A stretch of DNA of 27,248 bases from JBIOHJ01 sp044448905 (GCA_044448905.1 JBIOHJ010000032.1:1-27248); one strand, 5' to 3'; counted from the first letter of the stretch, positions 7,171 to 16,080 are shown. Notes: generated by a model not told the origin, from the letters alone. A program made the numbers and translations.

Positions 7171-8910
7171 TTAGTTTGCAAACACCATTGGTAAAGTCCC
7201 CAGGCTTTTTCCATCAACAATGAGCGAGTAATGATACGTTCCGCTCATGCCATAGCCATGTACATATAAAAAATCGTTGATGCCTTCGTGCAGGCGGATA
7301 TTCATTTTTTTTACCACTTTTCCTGCCATATCAGTAATCACTATAAAAGCATTTTTATAATCAGGTATTTTATTTACCTCAACAGATATGTAAGTTGCTT
7401 CATCAAACGGGTTGGGTTTGTTTTGAAGCAATGTCACATTGTGTGATTCCGGATTATGTTCATCAACTCCTAAAAGGTTCGCATAATATTCCTGCGAAAA
7501 CAGGCTTTCAATTCCGTTTGTATCAACCGAAGCAATGCTCACAATATAATTTGCAGCTACAGAAACCGGAATGGTGTCAATCAATGTTCCGGTAAATGTA
7601 TATACCGAATCCCAGTCATTCGTCAGCGTTCTTACTCCCACGCGGTAATGCAGGTATTGTGTTTGCTGCGTTACATTTATAATAAGATCCATTCCTGTTG
7701 AAGTTAAAATAAAATCAGGTGTCTTCGGACCGATAGCAGCCATGCCTGCCGCATTTCCGTTAATCACTGTATTTCGCGCGAGGTAATTAAAGTCAACAAA
7801 AAAACTGTCAACCACCAAATCGCCATTGGTGTCGGCACCTAACGTATCGCGTATCGTATGCTGCCGGTCGGTGTAGGTTGGGCTGGTAACATTTGCATCT
7901 CCATGCTCATTAGCCGAAGTAAAACGCATGGCGGTGTATCCCTTCTGACGGAACGGAACATGATCGCCCGAACGTCCGGTGCGGTCTTCAGGGCTCATTA
8001 CATGAACCGTCATCGGGACATTTACTGAGGAAAGCAACATTTCTTTATACTCAAGCTTAATGAAACGCGCCAATTGTTTGTGTGCCGAATTAAATCCCCC
8101 GAATGAGAATAACCTCACATTGGTGCTGTCAATATTATTTAAACCCGGGCAGCTGGGAGGGGAAGAGGTTTGCCCGCAGATTATTCCGCCAATGATATCG
8201 TTATTCTGAACCACCTTTACGGGTATGCCGTTTAGCTGCACATAATCCGAAAACGCGTCAGCGCCAACCAGCCCTTGTTCTTCGCCAATAGTTACAAGGA
8301 AGACCAACGTATGGTTGTAACTGTATTTGCTCATGACACGCGCAAGTTCCATTACCAAAACCGTTCCGCTTGCATTATCTTCCACACCCTGCGCAACACA
8401 GGCTGTATCGCATAAGCCTTCGCAGCGGCTGTCCATGTGCCCTTCAAAAATAATAATACGCTTATCGGTGGTGTCCATCCCCGGCAGCACAGCAAAAATA
8501 TTCCGGTGTTGTGTCACACCACATGAAAAAAAATCAAACTGCAGGTAGGAGGGAATCAACCTGTTTTCATTAGCTGCGCTGAATTGCTGAAATTTCTGAA
8601 ACACCCACCTGCGAGCCGCGCCAATTCCTTTTGTTGACGAAACGGTATCGGAACCTGTATTGCGGTTTTGAAATGAGGCAAGCGTAATGATATAATCCTT
8701 CAATGAATCAGCCGAAACAGATTCGTTTATTCCCTGAGAAATCGAATCGGGATGATTTAGAATATTGGTAGCGAGAAAGGTGGATGGGTCATAGTTTCCA
8801 AGCAGCACCTGGTTTGCCATCGAATCGGTGCAGATGATATTTGTTTGCGAAAAAGAAAGTTCACAGTTGTATATGAACATCGCTGATAGGAGAAGTAGAA
8901 TTTTTTTCAT
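7171..8910 (-). CDS. secreted M28 family zinc aminopeptidase with T9SS sorting domain
   Basis: A 579-residue exported metallopeptidase. An N-terminal signal peptide ends near SFS-Q22. The M28 domain at about 60-400 keeps the di-zinc site: GHMDS with His158 and Asp160, the bridging Asp178 in EDNASG, the general base Glu210 and zinc ligand Glu211 in GEEQG, Asp238 in NNDIIGG, and His317 in SGDHVPF. After a fibronectin-like stretch (about 400-480), a T9SS type A sorting domain fills 491-579, starting NVTLLQNKPNPF and ending in the usual beta strands (GTYHYSLIVDGK). The protein should therefore be exported by Sec, moved through T9SS and released or attached at the surface, where it would trim peptides for nutrition. 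A promoter with both boxes precedes it. The exact substrate is unknown. Confidence 0.93.
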   Translation of the reverse strand: MKKILLLLSAMFIYNCELSFSQTNIICTDSMANQVLLGNYDPSTFLATNILNHPDSISQGINESVSADSLKDYIITLASFQNRNTGSDTVSSTKGIGAARRWVFQKFQQFSAANENRLIPSYLQFDFFSCGVTQHRNIFAVLPGMDTTDKRIIIFEGHMDSRCEGLCDTACVAQGVEDNASGTVLVMELARVMSKYSYNHTLVFLVTIGEEQGLVGADAFSDYVQLNGIPVKVVQNNDIIGGIICGQTSSPPSCPGLNNIDSTNVRLFSFGGFNSAHKQLARFIKLEYKEMLLSSVNVPMTVHVMSPEDRTGRSGDHVPFRQKGYTAMRFTSANEHGDANVTSPTYTDRQHTIRDTLGADTNGDLVVDSFFVDFNYLARNTVINGNAAGMAAIGPKTPDFILTSTGMDLIINVTQQTQYLHYRVGVRTLTNDWDSVYTFTGTLIDTIPVSVAANYIVSIASVDTNGIESLFSQEYYANLLGVDEHNPESHNVTLLQNKPNPFDEATYISVEVNKIPDYKNAFIVITDMAGKVVKKMNIRLHEGINDFLYVHGYGMSGTYHYSLIVDGKSLGTLPMVFAN

Positions 8911-8932
8911 TGGATGGAATGTTTGGCTATGA

Positions 8933-8965
8933 CAAAATTAAACAAAGAAAAATTGAAAATGCAAA
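8933..8965 (-). promoter_or_regulatory. promoter of the M28 peptidase gene (TTTG, 21-bp spacer, TAATTTTG)
   Basis: The minus strand has TTTG at 8965-8962 and TAATTTTG at 8940-8933, 22 bases before the ATG. Both Bacteroidota sigma boxes are perfect, which makes this one of the two best promoters in the window. Confidence 0.6.
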
Positions 8966-9049
8966 TGGGAAAAGGAATAAAAAATATTCTGGTTTGTATT
9001 ACAGTTACAGCTTTCTTTTAGGTTTTGTCCTTGCTGCAAAGCCTCCGTT

Positions 9050-9727
9050 TCAATCTTTCACAACTTTACCTTTCTTTATCACTCCGTTTTTGTTTCTTAT
9101 CTCGTAAATGTAAATTCCATTGGCAAATTGTTCGGTGTTTAACGAGATTGAGTTTGTAAATGATTGATTGAATATTTTTCTTGTCAAAACATCATACAAT
9201 ATAATTTCCATAAGTTCATTTTCGTTAGCTTTAATATTTATCAAATCATTAAAAGGATTCGGAAAAACCGAAATTCTATCTGAAAGAAGGGGACAGAGGG
9301 GGCTGCTTATTCCTGTTGAAGAATTAATAATAAAAGTAACCGGCTTGTAACAATCTATTGTTGGGTCCGGAATTCCCGGGTGGAAAACACGAAATGAACA
9401 ATTCACTATTGTATTAGGAGGTATTGCCGGGTTGTTATAAATAATATCATACTCATGAACAAACACAAACGGTCCGGGTATTCCATTGGTAACAGCCATT
9501 ACGTTAATATCCATATTTGAAGAATCCGGAAATTCAAAAAACAGATACGAGTATGAAATATCCTGCTGCCCTGTGAATGTTAAAGTCATCGTTATGCTGA
9601 TGTCAGTCAATTGATAAATATAAGCAGTATCGGGAGTTACCGTTACACTGTCGCAGATGGTTTGGGCATTTGAAAAACAAACCGGAACGAAGAGCAATAA
9701 AGCAAGAATTCGTTTCATCACGTTCAT
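9050..9727 (-). CDS. small secreted protein with T9SS sorting domain
   Basis: A 225-residue exported protein. The signal peptide (MKRILALLLFVPVCFSNA from Met4) is cleaved before QTICD. Residues 25-135 form a beta-rich domain with paired cysteines (C25, C110, C126) that I do not recognise; it includes the phrase VTPDTAYIYQLTDISITMTL. Residues 152-225 are a clear T9SS type A sorting domain: VFPNPFNDLINI, the ILYDVLTRKIF strand, LNTEQFANGIYIYEI and the basic end IKKGKVVKD. The start may be Met1 (9727) or Met4 (9718); both fit the promoter at 9753-9760. It lies 139 bp upstream of the M28 gene on the same strand but has its own promoter, as does that gene, so an operon is not required. The function is unknown. 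Confidence 0.85.
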   Translation of the reverse strand: MNVMKRILALLLFVPVCFSNAQTICDSVTVTPDTAYIYQLTDISITMTLTFTGQQDISYSYLFFEFPDSSNMDINVMAVTNGIPGPFVFVHEYDIIYNNPAIPPNTIVNCSFRVFHPGIPDPTIDCYKPVTFIINSSTGISSPLCPLLSDRISVFPNPFNDLINIKANENELMEIILYDVLTRKIFNQSFTNSISLNTEQFANGIYIYEIRNKNGVIKKGKVVKD

Positions 9728-9752
9728 CGGGGTTTTAGTGAATTAATAATCA

Positions 9753-9780
9753 CAAAGCTAAATTAAATCATTTTCAGCAA
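9753..9780 (-). promoter_or_regulatory. promoter of the 225-residue T9SS protein gene
   Basis: TAGCTTTG (9760-9753 on the minus strand) matches TAnnTTTG perfectly. TTG at 9780-9778 could be the -33 box with a 17-bp spacer. It lies 25 bases before the first ATG. Confidence 0.5.
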
Positions 9781-9818
9781 CCGTATAGATATTTAAGCTC
9801 CAAAAGCAGGATTTTTCC

Positions 9819-9826
9819 TAATTTCA
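9819..9826 (+). promoter_or_regulatory. possible -7 element TAATTTCA of the cysteine desulfurase gene
   Basis: Same TAnnTTCA variant as upstream of the lipoprotein gene, 24 bases before ATG 9851. No clear -33 box is visible. Confidence 0.25.
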
Positions 9827-9850
9827 CACTCTGAACTTTAAACTCACCGG

Positions 9851-10984
9851 ATGAAAGTTTACTTCGACAACGCAGCTACCACTGCCATCCATCCCGAAGT
9901 GCTGGAAGTGATGCTGCCCATCATGCAAAAGCAATTTGGAAATCCGTCATCCATTCATGCTTACGGAAGAGAAGCGCGCTCAATAATTGAAAATGCACGC
10001 AAAACAGTTGCACGACTTCTGAATGCGGCCCCGTCAGAAATATTTTTTACATCGGGTGGTACCGAGGCTAACAACACGGCTATCCGCTGCAGCTTAAATG
10101 ATTTAGGAATCAAACATGCCATTTCATCCAAAATAGAGCACCATGCTGTTGAGCACACGCTGCACGAAGCGTGTAAAAAGAATGCCATTAAGCTGTCTTA
10201 TGTAAACATTGATCATAAGGGCAACATTGACCTCGCTCATCTTGAAGATTTATTAAAGGCGAATGAAAAATCGCTTGTATCGCTCATGCATGCCAATAAT
10301 GAGCTGGGCACATTGTCACCAGTTGAAAGGGTAGGGGAGTTGTGTCGAAAATACGATGCCGTTTTTCATTCCGATACGGTGCAAACAATGGGGCATTATC
10401 CGCATGATGTGAAAAAAATATCTGCTGATTTTATTACCTGCGCGGCACATAAATTCCACGGACCAAAAGGTGTTGGTTTTCTTTATATCAACAGCCGCGT
10501 TAAAATAAATCCGTTTATAACGGGAGGCGCGCAGGAACGTAACATGCGTGGCGGCACCGAAAATATTTACGGTATTGCCGGATTGGCAAAAGCATTGGAA
10601 ATTGCTTACCGCGATATGGAACACGACAGGAAAACTATTTCCGCTTTGCGCAATTACATGATTCAAAAATTAAAATCTGAAATTCCTGACATATCTTTTA
10701 ACAGCGAAACGGAAAAAGAATGTTTATACACCGTTTTGAATGTTTCATTTCCGCCCAGTGATTTTTCCGAAATGCTTTTATTCAATCTCGATATTGCAGG
10801 GATTGCTGCTTCGGGAGGGAGTGCCTGTTCCTCGGGCAGCAATGTGGGGTCGCATGTTTTGGCAGGCATTGGTGCTGACCCTAACCGCCCGGCCGTACGT
10901 TTTTCTTTTTGTAGGTATAATACAATTGAAGAAGTAGATTACGTGGTAGAAAAGCTGAAAGAGTTGTATGCGGTGAAGGTGTAA
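9851..10984 (+). CDS. cysteine desulfurase (NifS/IscS class, PLP-dependent)
   Basis: Releases sulfur from L-cysteine as an enzyme persulfide for Fe-S clusters or tRNA thiolation, leaving alanine. The 377 residues begin with the family opening YFDNAATT. They include TEANN (71-75) at the cofactor phosphate, the PLP-stacking His97 in IEHHAV, Asp175 in HSDTVQ, the Schiff-base Lys201 in AAHKFHGPKG, and the persulfide Cys326 in GSACSSGS. The mobile Cys loop resembles NifS/IscS rather than SufS. No iscU, sufBCD or mnmA neighbour is present, so the acceptor cannot be read from context. It is a single gene, convergent with the propeller gene only 8 bp away. Confidence 0.95.
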   Translation: MKVYFDNAATTAIHPEVLEVMLPIMQKQFGNPSSIHAYGREARSIIENARKTVARLLNAAPSEIFFTSGGTEANNTAIRCSLNDLGIKHAISSKIEHHAVEHTLHEACKKNAIKLSYVNIDHKGNIDLAHLEDLLKANEKSLVSLMHANNELGTLSPVERVGELCRKYDAVFHSDTVQTMGHYPHDVKKISADFITCAAHKFHGPKGVGFLYINSRVKINPFITGGAQERNMRGGTENIYGIAGLAKALEIAYRDMEHDRKTISALRNYMIQKLKSEIPDISFNSETEKECLYTVLNVSFPPSDFSEMLLFNLDIAGIAASGGSACSSGSNVGSHVLAGIGADPNRPAVRFSFCRYNTIEEVDYVVEKLKELYAVKV

Positions 10985-11004
10985 AAAAACAATTATGGTT
11001 TTTT
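10984..11004. terminator. AT-rich hairpin between convergent genes
   Basis: AAAAAAC and GTTTTTT (10984-10990 and 10998-11004) form a perfect 7-bp inverted repeat around a 7-base loop, overlapping the stop codons of both convergent genes. The stem is weak because it has a single GC pair, so a shared bidirectional terminator is only possible. Confidence 0.3.
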
Positions 11005-11874
11005 CCCTACATACGACACCAGCGCAATTCGTTTTCCATCGGGGCTGGCAACAAGGCGGTAAAAGTTTCCCACCGTTTTGGAGAAATCAGCAATTTCCTG
11101 CCAGTCAGCCAGTGAATCATTAATCATATATAATTTTCCTTCAGAGCCCATCAGGTAATTTCCATCTGGCATTATTGTAAAATCTTCGCTGCCTTTTAAT
11201 GCAGGCGCAACGGAATACATCGAACCTGTTTTATACGTAAAGCGCATAATTGATTTGTCTTCGCCCATTCCGTTTTTTACAAAACACATATCGTTGGTTC
11301 GGGGAAATTTTACCAGGCATCGTCCCACATATTCAGCAACCTGCCCAAACTGCTGTGTCGCCAGATCGAAAACATGTAAATCCATCGCTCTGTTTAAAAT
11401 GCACATGGCAAGTGTTACCGAATCAATCCACGCGTAATACGCACACGAATCGGTATCGTCAATAATAACTTCCGGAGCTGATTTCCCATCAATAGGTACA
11501 CTATATAAATGCTGTGCTTTCTTTCGGTTGACCCGGATGCATGAAATATATTTCCCGCCCGGAAGAAATACAGGTGAATATTCACTTTCGGCACTTTCCG
11601 TAATCCGTTTAATGGTCGAATCTTTTATAGTGTACTGATAAATTTCAGTTTGGGTAGTGTCGGGCATCGAAGCATATAAAATTCTTTTTCCATCAGGAGT
11701 AAATGACGGCTGGTTATCATATCCATCCCGGTGAGTAATGTTTACCGGCTTTCCGAATTTATATTTTCCATCTTTTTTCGTTACGTTAACTAAGAAAATA
11801 TCAGTGGACGGAGTTTGTCCATATATAGGTAACACTAGGATTGAAAAGACAAGGAAGAAAATTATTTTTTTCAT
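10993..11874 (-). CDS. exported TolB-like (PD40) beta-propeller protein
   Basis: A 293-residue protein with a signal peptide (MKKIIFFLVFSILVLPIYG, cleaved before QTPST) followed by PD40-type propeller blades: NQPSFTPDGKRILYAS at 54-69, YSPVFLPGGKYISCIR at about 99-114, FTIMPDGNYLMGS, and the final VASPDGKRIALVSY. This fold is shared with TolB and the DPP IV propeller but no enzymatic domain is attached. It is predicted periplasmic or secreted; the binding partner is unknown. It ends without a T9SS domain. The upstream membrane-protein gene is 32 bp away on the same strand and could be co-transcribed, although a -7 element also lies between them. Confidence 0.8.
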   Translation of the reverse strand: MKKIIFFLVFSILVLPIYGQTPSTDIFLVNVTKKDGKYKFGKPVNITHRDGYDNQPSFTPDGKRILYASMPDTTQTEIYQYTIKDSTIKRITESAESEYSPVFLPGGKYISCIRVNRKKAQHLYSVPIDGKSAPEVIIDDTDSCAYYAWIDSVTLAMCILNRAMDLHVFDLATQQFGQVAEYVGRCLVKFPRTNDMCFVKNGMGEDKSIMRFTYKTGSMYSVAPALKGSEDFTIMPDGNYLMGSEGKLYMINDSLADWQEIADFSKTVGNFYRLVASPDGKRIALVSYVGKKP

Positions 11875-11893
11875 ATTTTAATTTTTCAGAATA

Positions 11894-11901
11894 CAAATTT
11901 A
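11894..11901 (-). promoter_or_regulatory. possible -7 element TAAATTTG of the propeller gene
   Basis: A perfect TAnnTTTG match, 19 bases before the ATG at 11874, in the 32-bp gap after the membrane-protein gene. The gap is AT-rich, so chance matches are likelier here. Confidence 0.35.
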
Positions 11902-11906
11902 AAAAA

Positions 11907-12572
11907 TCATTTCCGGTGGATGGTGATTTCATCAGGGTTATTTATTTTTAAGTCAGATCTAATGTCAAGGCTGTCGGCAGAATTAAAATACCCCCGTACG
12001 ATTATCTGGTTACTGTCAGATTGTATGACCCTGGCTGAATCGATTAATCCATTAAATGAAATATCGCGTTCAAGCGTTTTGTTAAACATTCCCCTCCTCT
12101 CCACAATTTTATATTTTGATATTTCATTGGGCTGTCCGATCAAAGATAGTTGTTTCACTAAAAAATAATTTCCTGTGAGATGAAATTCATTCGCTGACTG
12201 ATTTGATTCTTGAAGTGTAATAAATGAAATGAGCTTTGAAGGTGAATAAACAAAAAACAAAACCGATGCAAGAAAAAGCCCGAAATAAATTTTCATCAAC
12301 ACACGATAACGACTTCTAAGTATAAACCCTGATATGGCAATGCCCGAACAGAAAAGCGCAAGAAATAAAATATGTTTTTTGTCAAAGAAAACACTTCCCA
12401 TAAATTTTAATTCAGCCAGCAGAAAAAACAGGAGCAGAAGAAAATGGAACACAATAGCTGTATTCCTCCATCGCATACCAATTTTCTTACTTACCATCAT
12501 CAGCACAAGCGCAGTCACAAGCGAAAGAATGTAAACTATGATGGAAGTAATTAATAACTCAGCCGACATCAA
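11907..12572 (-). CDS. hypothetical four-helix membrane protein with soluble C-terminal domain
   Basis: I do not recognise this 221-residue protein. Four hydrophobic helices are visible at about 5-27, 37-55, 67-86 and 93-110, joined by short basic loops (SKKIGMRWR, RSRYR) that suggest the inside. The last 110 residues are polar and probably a beta-rich domain outside the cytoplasmic membrane. They include YKIVERRGMFNKTLERDISF and two short strand-like stretches near the end (IIVRGYFNSAD, LKINNPDEITIHRK). Length, codon pattern and the short distance to the propeller gene support a real gene. The start ATG at 12572 or the next codon (Met2) are both possible. Confidence 0.7.
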   Translation of the reverse strand: MMSAELLITSIIVYILSLVTALVLMMVSKKIGMRWRNTAIVFHFLLLLFFLLAELKFMGSVFFDKKHILFLALFCSGIAISGFILRSRYRVLMKIYFGLFLASVLFFVYSPSKLISFITLQESNQSANEFHLTGNYFLVKQLSLIGQPNEISKYKIVERRGMFNKTLERDISFNGLIDSARVIQSDSNQIIVRGYFNSADSLDIRSDLKINNPDEITIHRK

Positions 12573-12632
12573 TTAAAAAATTCATTGTGTAATGATGATT
12601 TGAAGTATATACCCTTGCAATAAAATCTATTT

Positions 12633-12735
12633 GCCACCAAATCTCCAAAGCACCAAGTTTCACTAAATCATTTTGTTGCTGTACTCGTGATTTAATTATT
12701 TTTCGTGGTATTTAGTGTTTTTGTGTTTTGGTGGC
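12633..12735. repeat. imperfect intergenic inverted repeat, GCCAC family
   Basis: The ends GCCACCAAA (12633-12641) and TTTGGTGGC (12727-12735) are perfectly complementary. Inside them, CACTAAAT (12661-12668) pairs with ATTTAGTG (12710-12717). The remaining arms match partly, with a loop of about 40 bases. It begins 7 bases after the uvrB stop, on that gene's 3' side, and resembles the repeat at 25257-25325. Confidence 0.65.
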
Positions 12736-12741
12736 ATTTCA

Positions 12742-14763
12742 TTATTTACTCTCAAGTATCTTTTGCAACTCGAACATTTCATCCCGCTGCCTCGCAGCTT
12801 CTATAAAATCGAGCTCCTTAGCTGCTTTTTCCATCTGTCGTTTTGTATTTGAAACTGCTTTTTGCAATTGCTCCTTTGTCATGTACATCACTACCGGGTC
12901 GGCAGCCACGCTTACTCTTTCGGTTTCAACATATGCACCCTGTTCAACTTGCTTTAATCCTGCAACAGCAGTTTGTGTCATAATCTGCTCCCTCGATTTT
13001 AAAATAGCTGCCGGGGTAATATTGTGTTGAAAGTTATATGCCATTTGCTTTTCTCTTTTGCGGTTGGTTTCATCAATTGTTTTCTGCATTGAGTCAGTAA
13101 CCCTGTCAGCATACATAATGACCCGACCATTAAGATGACGGGCAGCCCTACCGGCAGTTTGTGTAAGCGAACGGTTGCTGCGCAAAAAGCCTTCCTTATC
13201 CGCATCGAGAATAGCAACCAAAGAAACCTCAGGCAAATCCAAACCTTCGCGCAATAAATTAATTCCAACAAGCACATCAAATAAGCCAAGCCGTAAATCG
13301 CGCAGCAATTCCACTCGGTCAATCGTTTCCACATCCGAATGTATGTAACGGCATTTTATATTCAGGTTCGCAAGGTACTTCGTTAGCTCTTCCGCCATTC
13401 GTTTGGTAAGCGTGGTAACCAAAACCCGTTCCTGCTGCTTCACTGTTTTTTCAATTTCATCCAGCAAATCGTCCACCTGGTTCAGGCTCGGGCGCACATC
13501 AATTACCGGGTCAAGCAAACCTGTCGGGCGTATAACCTGTTCGACAAGTATTCCTTCACTTTGCTGAATTTCATAATCAGCCGGGGTGGCGCTCACATAA
13601 ATCACCTGCTTATATTGTTTTTCGAATTCATCAAACTTGAGGGGGCGGTTATCCAATGCTGCCGGCAAACGGAAACCGTATTCCACCAAATTTATTTTTC
13701 GTGAACGGTCGCCTGCATACATGGCGCGTACCTGCGGAATGGTAGCATGGCTCTCGTCAATGAACAGGATATAATTATCCGGAAAATAATCGAGCAGGCA
13801 AAACGGGCGTGCGTTTGTTTCACGCCCGTCAAAGTAACGCGAGTAATTTTCAATTCCCGAACAATAGCCCAGTTCGCGAATCATTTCGAGGTCGAATGTA
13901 ACACGGTCTTCCAGCCGTTTTGCTTCCAAATGTTTTCCCGTTGATTTAAAATATTCCACCTGCTTCACCATATCTTCCTGTATCTGCCACAAAGCTTTCA
14001 GTTGCCTTTTCTGGTCGGTAACAAAAATATTTGCAGGAAAAATCGCAATGTGCTCAACCGTTTCAATCCGCTTTCCGCTAACAGGGTCAATAGATTCCAG
14101 TTCATCAACTTCATCGCCAAAAAAAGTTACGCGGTATGCAAAATCAGCATAAGCAAGAAAAATATCCACCGTATCGCCTTTCACCCTGAAGTTTCCTCTT
14201 TTAAATTCAGCATCGCTGCGCGAATACAAAGCCGTAACCAGCGAATGTAAAAATGTATTCCTGCTTATCCGCTGCCCTTTGCTCAGCCGCGTTATGTTGC
14301 TTAAAAAATCAGCCGGGTTACCCAACCCGTAAATGCACGACACCGAAGAAACAACTATCACATCATGCCTGCCCGATAAAAGAGCTGACGTAGTGCTTAG
14401 CCGCAGCTTTTCTATCTCATCATTTATCTGGAGGTCTTTTTCAATGTAGGTGTTTGTGGTTGGCAAGTAAGCTTCCGGCTGGTAATAATCATAATACGAA
14501 ACAAAATATTCCACCGCGTTCTGCGGGAAAAACTGTTTGAACTCACCGTAAAGCTGTGCAGCTAATGTTTTATTATGGCTTAAAATAAGGGCAGGGCGCT
14601 GTGTTTGCTGAATCACATTTGCCATCGTAAACGTTTTTCCCGAACCCGTAACACCCAGCAAAGTCTGCGCACGGTCGTTGCGGTTAATGCCCTCACACAA
14701 TTGCTTAATGGCATCAGGCTGGTCGCCTGTCGGTTTAAAATCTGAAATTAATTGGAACTGCAT
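12742..14763 (-). CDS. uvrB: excinuclease ABC subunit B
   Basis: The damage-verifying helicase-like subunit of nucleotide excision repair, which loads with UvrA and then recruits UvrC. The 673 residues are full length. The start is fixed by the family N-terminus FQLISDFKPTGDQPDAI. Walker A GVTGSGKT lies at 37-44, the damage-inserting beta-hairpin YYDYYQPEAY at 90-99, Walker B DESH at 336-339, motif VI QTAGRAAR at 535-542, and the C-terminal UVR domain that binds UvrC at about 630-668. The upstream metallophosphoesterase gene ends 44 bp away on the same strand, but uvrB has its own perfect -7 element only 7 bases before the ATG, implying a nearly leaderless transcript. Confidence 0.99.
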   Translation of the reverse strand: MQFQLISDFKPTGDQPDAIKQLCEGINRNDRAQTLLGVTGSGKTFTMANVIQQTQRPALILSHNKTLAAQLYGEFKQFFPQNAVEYFVSYYDYYQPEAYLPTTNTYIEKDLQINDEIEKLRLSTTSALLSGRHDVIVVSSVSCIYGLGNPADFLSNITRLSKGQRISRNTFLHSLVTALYSRSDAEFKRGNFRVKGDTVDIFLAYADFAYRVTFFGDEVDELESIDPVSGKRIETVEHIAIFPANIFVTDQKRQLKALWQIQEDMVKQVEYFKSTGKHLEAKRLEDRVTFDLEMIRELGYCSGIENYSRYFDGRETNARPFCLLDYFPDNYILFIDESHATIPQVRAMYAGDRSRKINLVEYGFRLPAALDNRPLKFDEFEKQYKQVIYVSATPADYEIQQSEGILVEQVIRPTGLLDPVIDVRPSLNQVDDLLDEIEKTVKQQERVLVTTLTKRMAEELTKYLANLNIKCRYIHSDVETIDRVELLRDLRLGLFDVLVGINLLREGLDLPEVSLVAILDADKEGFLRSNRSLTQTAGRAARHLNGRVIMYADRVTDSMQKTIDETNRKREKQMAYNFQHNITPAAILKSREQIMTQTAVAGLKQVEQGAYVETERVSVAADPVVMYMTKEQLQKAVSNTKRQMEKAAKELDFIEAARQRDEMFELQKILESK

Positions 14764-14770
14764 CGCCCTG

Positions 14771-14778
14771 CAAAGATA
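14771..14778 (-). promoter_or_regulatory. -7 promoter element TATCTTTG of uvrB
   Basis: A perfect match on the minus strand. Only 7 bases separate it from the ATG at 14763, so the transcript would have a leader of only a few bases. A weak TTTA lies near 14803-14806. Confidence 0.5.
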
Positions 14779-14807
14779 GGCTGATGAAATAAAAGTAATT
14801 TCTAAAT

Positions 14808-16058
14808 TCAGGAATTGAAAAGTTCAATCACTGTAATCTCCGGCAAAATCCCAACGCGTCCCGGGTAAGCCAAAAATCCCAATCCGCGGTTTACGTACAA
14901 AAACTGTTTTTTATTCTGGTATAAATCAGCCCACTCTTTATATATATACTGCACAGGGCTCCATTTAAAGCCGGGTATCTCTATGCCAAACTGCATACCA
15001 TGTGTATGCCCGGAAAGTGTAAGGTCAATCTTTTCGTACTTGTCAACAATTTGTGCCCGCCAGTGCGAGGGGTCATGCGAAAGCAAGATATTTACCGCGC
15101 TGTATTCTATTCCGGCAGTTGCTTTTTCAATGCTTCCATATCTTTGAAATCCCATCCGCGAACTCCAGTTCTGCACACCGATAACCGAAATTCGTTCTCC
15201 GTCTTTTTCAATATGACGGTGTTCATCCAGCAGCAAATTCCAGCCTAACTGTTTGTGTACATTCTTCAGCTTTTCTAAATTTTCAGCTTTGGCTTCCTTG
15301 CTTTCCCAGTGGTAATAATCACCGTAATCATGGTTTCCGAAAATGGAGAATACACCATGCTTCGGTTTTATTTCCTTCAGCATGTCCATAAAAGGAAATG
15401 CCTCATCATGCCTGTCATTAACAAGGTCACCGGTAAAAAAAACCACATCGGCATCCTGGTCTTTAATAATTTTGATTGCTTCTCTTACCGGTTCCATACG
15501 GGTAAAGCTGCCTGTATGCAAATCCGAAATCTGAACTATTTTGAACCCGTTAAATGATGATGGAAGGTTAGGTAAAGTAAGCTTCACATTCCGTTTGCGG
15601 TAATTATATGCTCCGTTCATCATTCCGTATATCATCGAGAAAAAAGGAATTGCGCCCACAATAATTCCAAGCTTTACTAAAAAATCAGAACGGGAAATAG
15701 AAGTGGTAGGGGAAACAGCAGTTGAATTGAAAAAGGAATTAAGCTTCAAAACAATCCACCTGATTACTCTGATTACATCATCTATCAACAGAAATGCATC
15801 TAAAAATACTTTCGAAAAGAAAACGATAAATACAAAAGCAAAGGTGTAAGTACGGAATGCTTTATTCCATGCATGCCAGTCGAAAATATTTCCGGTTAAA
15901 ATTAATCCAAAGCAGAAAGCCGAAACCGACCAGTAAATCCAATAAACATTCCTGATTTGCGCAGGTTGCATTCCCTTGCACAAATGCCTTACCGATTGAA
16001 AAGCATATAAATCAATTGCAAAAAGAAATACCAGGAAGAGAATTAATCGGATTGACAT
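14808..16058 (-). CDS. membrane-anchored metallophosphoesterase (YkuE-like)
   Basis: A 416-residue protein with hydrophobic helices at about 3-20, 40-58, 70-92 and 127-147, followed by a calcineurin-type phosphoesterase domain at 158-416. The di-metal ligands are all present: D179 and H181 in SDLHTG, D211 in GDLVND, N242 and H243 in GNHD, H328 in SHDP, and H351 and H353 in SGHTHG. Relatives of this layout include YkuE and other membrane phosphoesterases; some act on lipid-linked or UDP-sugar-lipid substrates, but the substrate here cannot be read. It is divergent from ffh, with both promoters inside the 119-bp gap. It is followed by uvrB on the same strand. Confidence 0.9.
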   Translation of the reverse strand: MSIRLILFLVFLFAIDLYAFQSVRHLCKGMQPAQIRNVYWIYWSVSAFCFGLILTGNIFDWHAWNKAFRTYTFAFVFIVFFSKVFLDAFLLIDDVIRVIRWIVLKLNSFFNSTAVSPTTSISRSDFLVKLGIIVGAIPFFSMIYGMMNGAYNYRKRNVKLTLPNLPSSFNGFKIVQISDLHTGSFTRMEPVREAIKIIKDQDADVVFFTGDLVNDRHDEAFPFMDMLKEIKPKHGVFSIFGNHDYGDYYHWESKEAKAENLEKLKNVHKQLGWNLLLDEHRHIEKDGERISVIGVQNWSSRMGFQRYGSIEKATAGIEYSAVNILLSHDPSHWRAQIVDKYEKIDLTLSGHTHGMQFGIEIPGFKWSPVQYIYKEWADLYQNKKQFLYVNRGLGFLAYPGRVGILPEITVIELFNS

Positions 16059-16072
16059 TTACGTTTTTTTTT

Positions 16073-16080
16073 CAAAGATA
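16073..16080 (-). promoter_or_regulatory. -7 promoter element TATCTTTG of the phosphoesterase gene
   Basis: A perfect TAnnTTTG on the minus strand, 14 bases before the ATG at 16058. No TTTG at the expected -33 position. Confidence 0.55.

Noticed and set aside
8910..9107. 65-residue plus-strand frame in the gap between the two T9SS genes
   Set aside because: It overlaps the end of the 225-residue gene and the M28 promoter, has no motif, and its composition is that of non-coding AT-rich DNA.
10316..10666. 116-residue frame opposite the cysteine desulfurase
   Set aside because: It is antisense to a fully conserved enzyme and lacks any domain or promoter.
12999..13334. 111-residue minus-strand frame inside uvrB
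   Set aside because: It lies wholly within the clear uvrB frame and shows no recognisable motif; it is an overlapping shadow frame.
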